Translations under genes and position numbers: made by a program | Shown: positions 63,557 to 64,000 of the stretch, in pieces | Layout: each line of letters begins with the position of its first letter | How positions within the stretch are numbered: the first letter of the stretch is position 1 | Source of the DNA: Pseudomonas lundensis | GTDB lineage: Bacteria; Pseudomonadota; Gammaproteobacteria; Pseudomonadales; Pseudomonadaceae | Length of the DNA stretch: 64,000 nucleotides | Assembly (NCBI RefSeq): GCF_001042985.1 | Contig: NZ_JYKY01000020.1 | Coordinates: 35,558-99,557, forward strand | Reading direction: 5' to 3' | The notes under the pieces: model-generated | Told to the model about the DNA's origin: nothing | Databases searched by the model: none | Seen by the model: only the letters and a program-made list of their open reading frames with translations

Positions 63557-64000
63557 GAGCGCCTCCCACTGCAACGGTCTTTTTCAAGGTTTCGCACTGC
63601 GGACACGCCGGTGCCTTGAGGTTCAACGCCTGTATCTGGGTCGCCGGGTCCAGCTCAACACTGTGCAAGACTTCCACCGCGCCCGGTGTTAACGGCATCG
63701 CCGGCGTGCCCGGTATTGGCACGCCTCCCAGTTGGATGGGCGAACTGCAATAAATCCCCGCCGCACTGATGACGATATGCTGCCCGCCCGCCTTCAGCGT
63801 CAGCGCTGCGCCCGCTTCCAGCACCACCATGGCGCCCGCCTTGAGGTGGATTTCCTGCCCGGCTTCGGCCAGCACGCTCTGTCCGGCACGGGTATGGGCG
63901 CTGGTTGCAATGTGCAGATGATCGCTGCCCAGGATCTGCACTTTGCGGTCCGCGCTGACGGTGCGCTGTTCTTCGGCCTGGAGCACGCTGATGCTGTTGC
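63543..64000 (-). CDS. vgrG: C-terminal part of a second VgrG (partial, runs off the window)
   Basis: The frame is open at the window edge and codes for the final ~152 residues of a VgrG: the gp5 needle with repeated strands such as EIHLKAGAMVVLEAGAALTL and KAGGQHIVISAAGIYCSSPI, then a tail with CPQCETLKK. GGQHIVI and the Cys-pair tail closely match the VgrG at 41149, which has GGQHIVINGGGIFSS and CPLCEAC. It heads the second minus-strand cassette. Confidence 0.9.
   Translation of the reverse strand, partial: NSISVLQAEEQRTVSADRKVQILGSDHLHIATSAHTRAGQSVLAEAGQEIHLKAGAMVVLEAGAALTLKAGGQHIVISAAGIYCSSPIQLGGVPIPGTPAMPLTPGAVEVLHSVELDPATQIQALNLKAPACPQCETLKKTVAVGGAHADA

Overview
The window is a chromosomal segment of a Pseudomonas species. 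The gene order hldE, msbA, waaL-type ligase, wapR/ssg-type glycosyltransferases, dnpA, mig-14, wapH, wapO, a double kinase, wapQ, wapP, waaP, waaG, waaC, waaF, ilvE, glnE, aceE, aceF, dipA, msrA is essentially the PA4991-PA5018 order of P. aeruginosa PAO1, as recalled. It is not P. aeruginosa itself, because several accessory blocks interrupt this backbone. Codon use (high GC at third positions in the core genes) and the extra genes fit an environmental Pseudomonas. The species cannot be fixed from the sequence alone.

Layout. 1-2139 (+): end of a probable oxidoreductase, an aldo/keto reductase and a conserved Pseudomonas protein. 2187-5587 (-): hldE and msbA. 5694-8845 (+): an O-antigen ligase fused to a kinase-like domain, then an integral-membrane acyltransferase. 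8842-17740 (-): an LPS-decoration operon (acetyltransferase, three glycosyltransferases plus a DUF6625-like protein, dnpA, mig-14, carbamoyltransferase). 17894-24848: an accessory insert with a YceK-like lipoprotein (-), a TonB-dependent receptor (+) and a 1409-residue toxin-like protein (+). 24945-31899 (-): the tightly coupled LPS inner-core operon (waaF, waaC, waaG, waaP, wapP, wapQ, double kinase). 32055-40710: ilvE and glnE (-), then aceE-aceF (+) behind two palindromic operators.

41149-49482 (+) is a type VI secretion cargo island between aceF and dipA. It holds vgrG, a DUF4123 adaptor, two paralogous lipoproteins (candidate immunity proteins), a GxSxG lipase effector and a PhoD-like phosphoesterase without a signal peptide. 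49666-53077 returns to the backbone with dipA and msrA. Next come rlmJ, a small YscW/YbaY-like protein, and the divergent putP/putA pair with a cluster of GTTGCA operators. The right end (60732-64000, -) is a second vgrG cassette: partial vgrG, DUF4123 adaptor, then membrane proteins with no obvious toxin.

Together, most of the window builds and decorates the cell surface. HldE makes ADP-heptose, WaaC/WaaF/WaaG assemble the inner core, WaaP/WapP/WapQ phosphorylate it, outer-core glycosyltransferases and a carbamoyltransferase extend it, MsbA flips the lipid and WaaL ligates O-antigen. Interbacterial weapons are inserted at three points. No tRNA, rRNA, CRISPR array, transposase or riboswitch was recognised.
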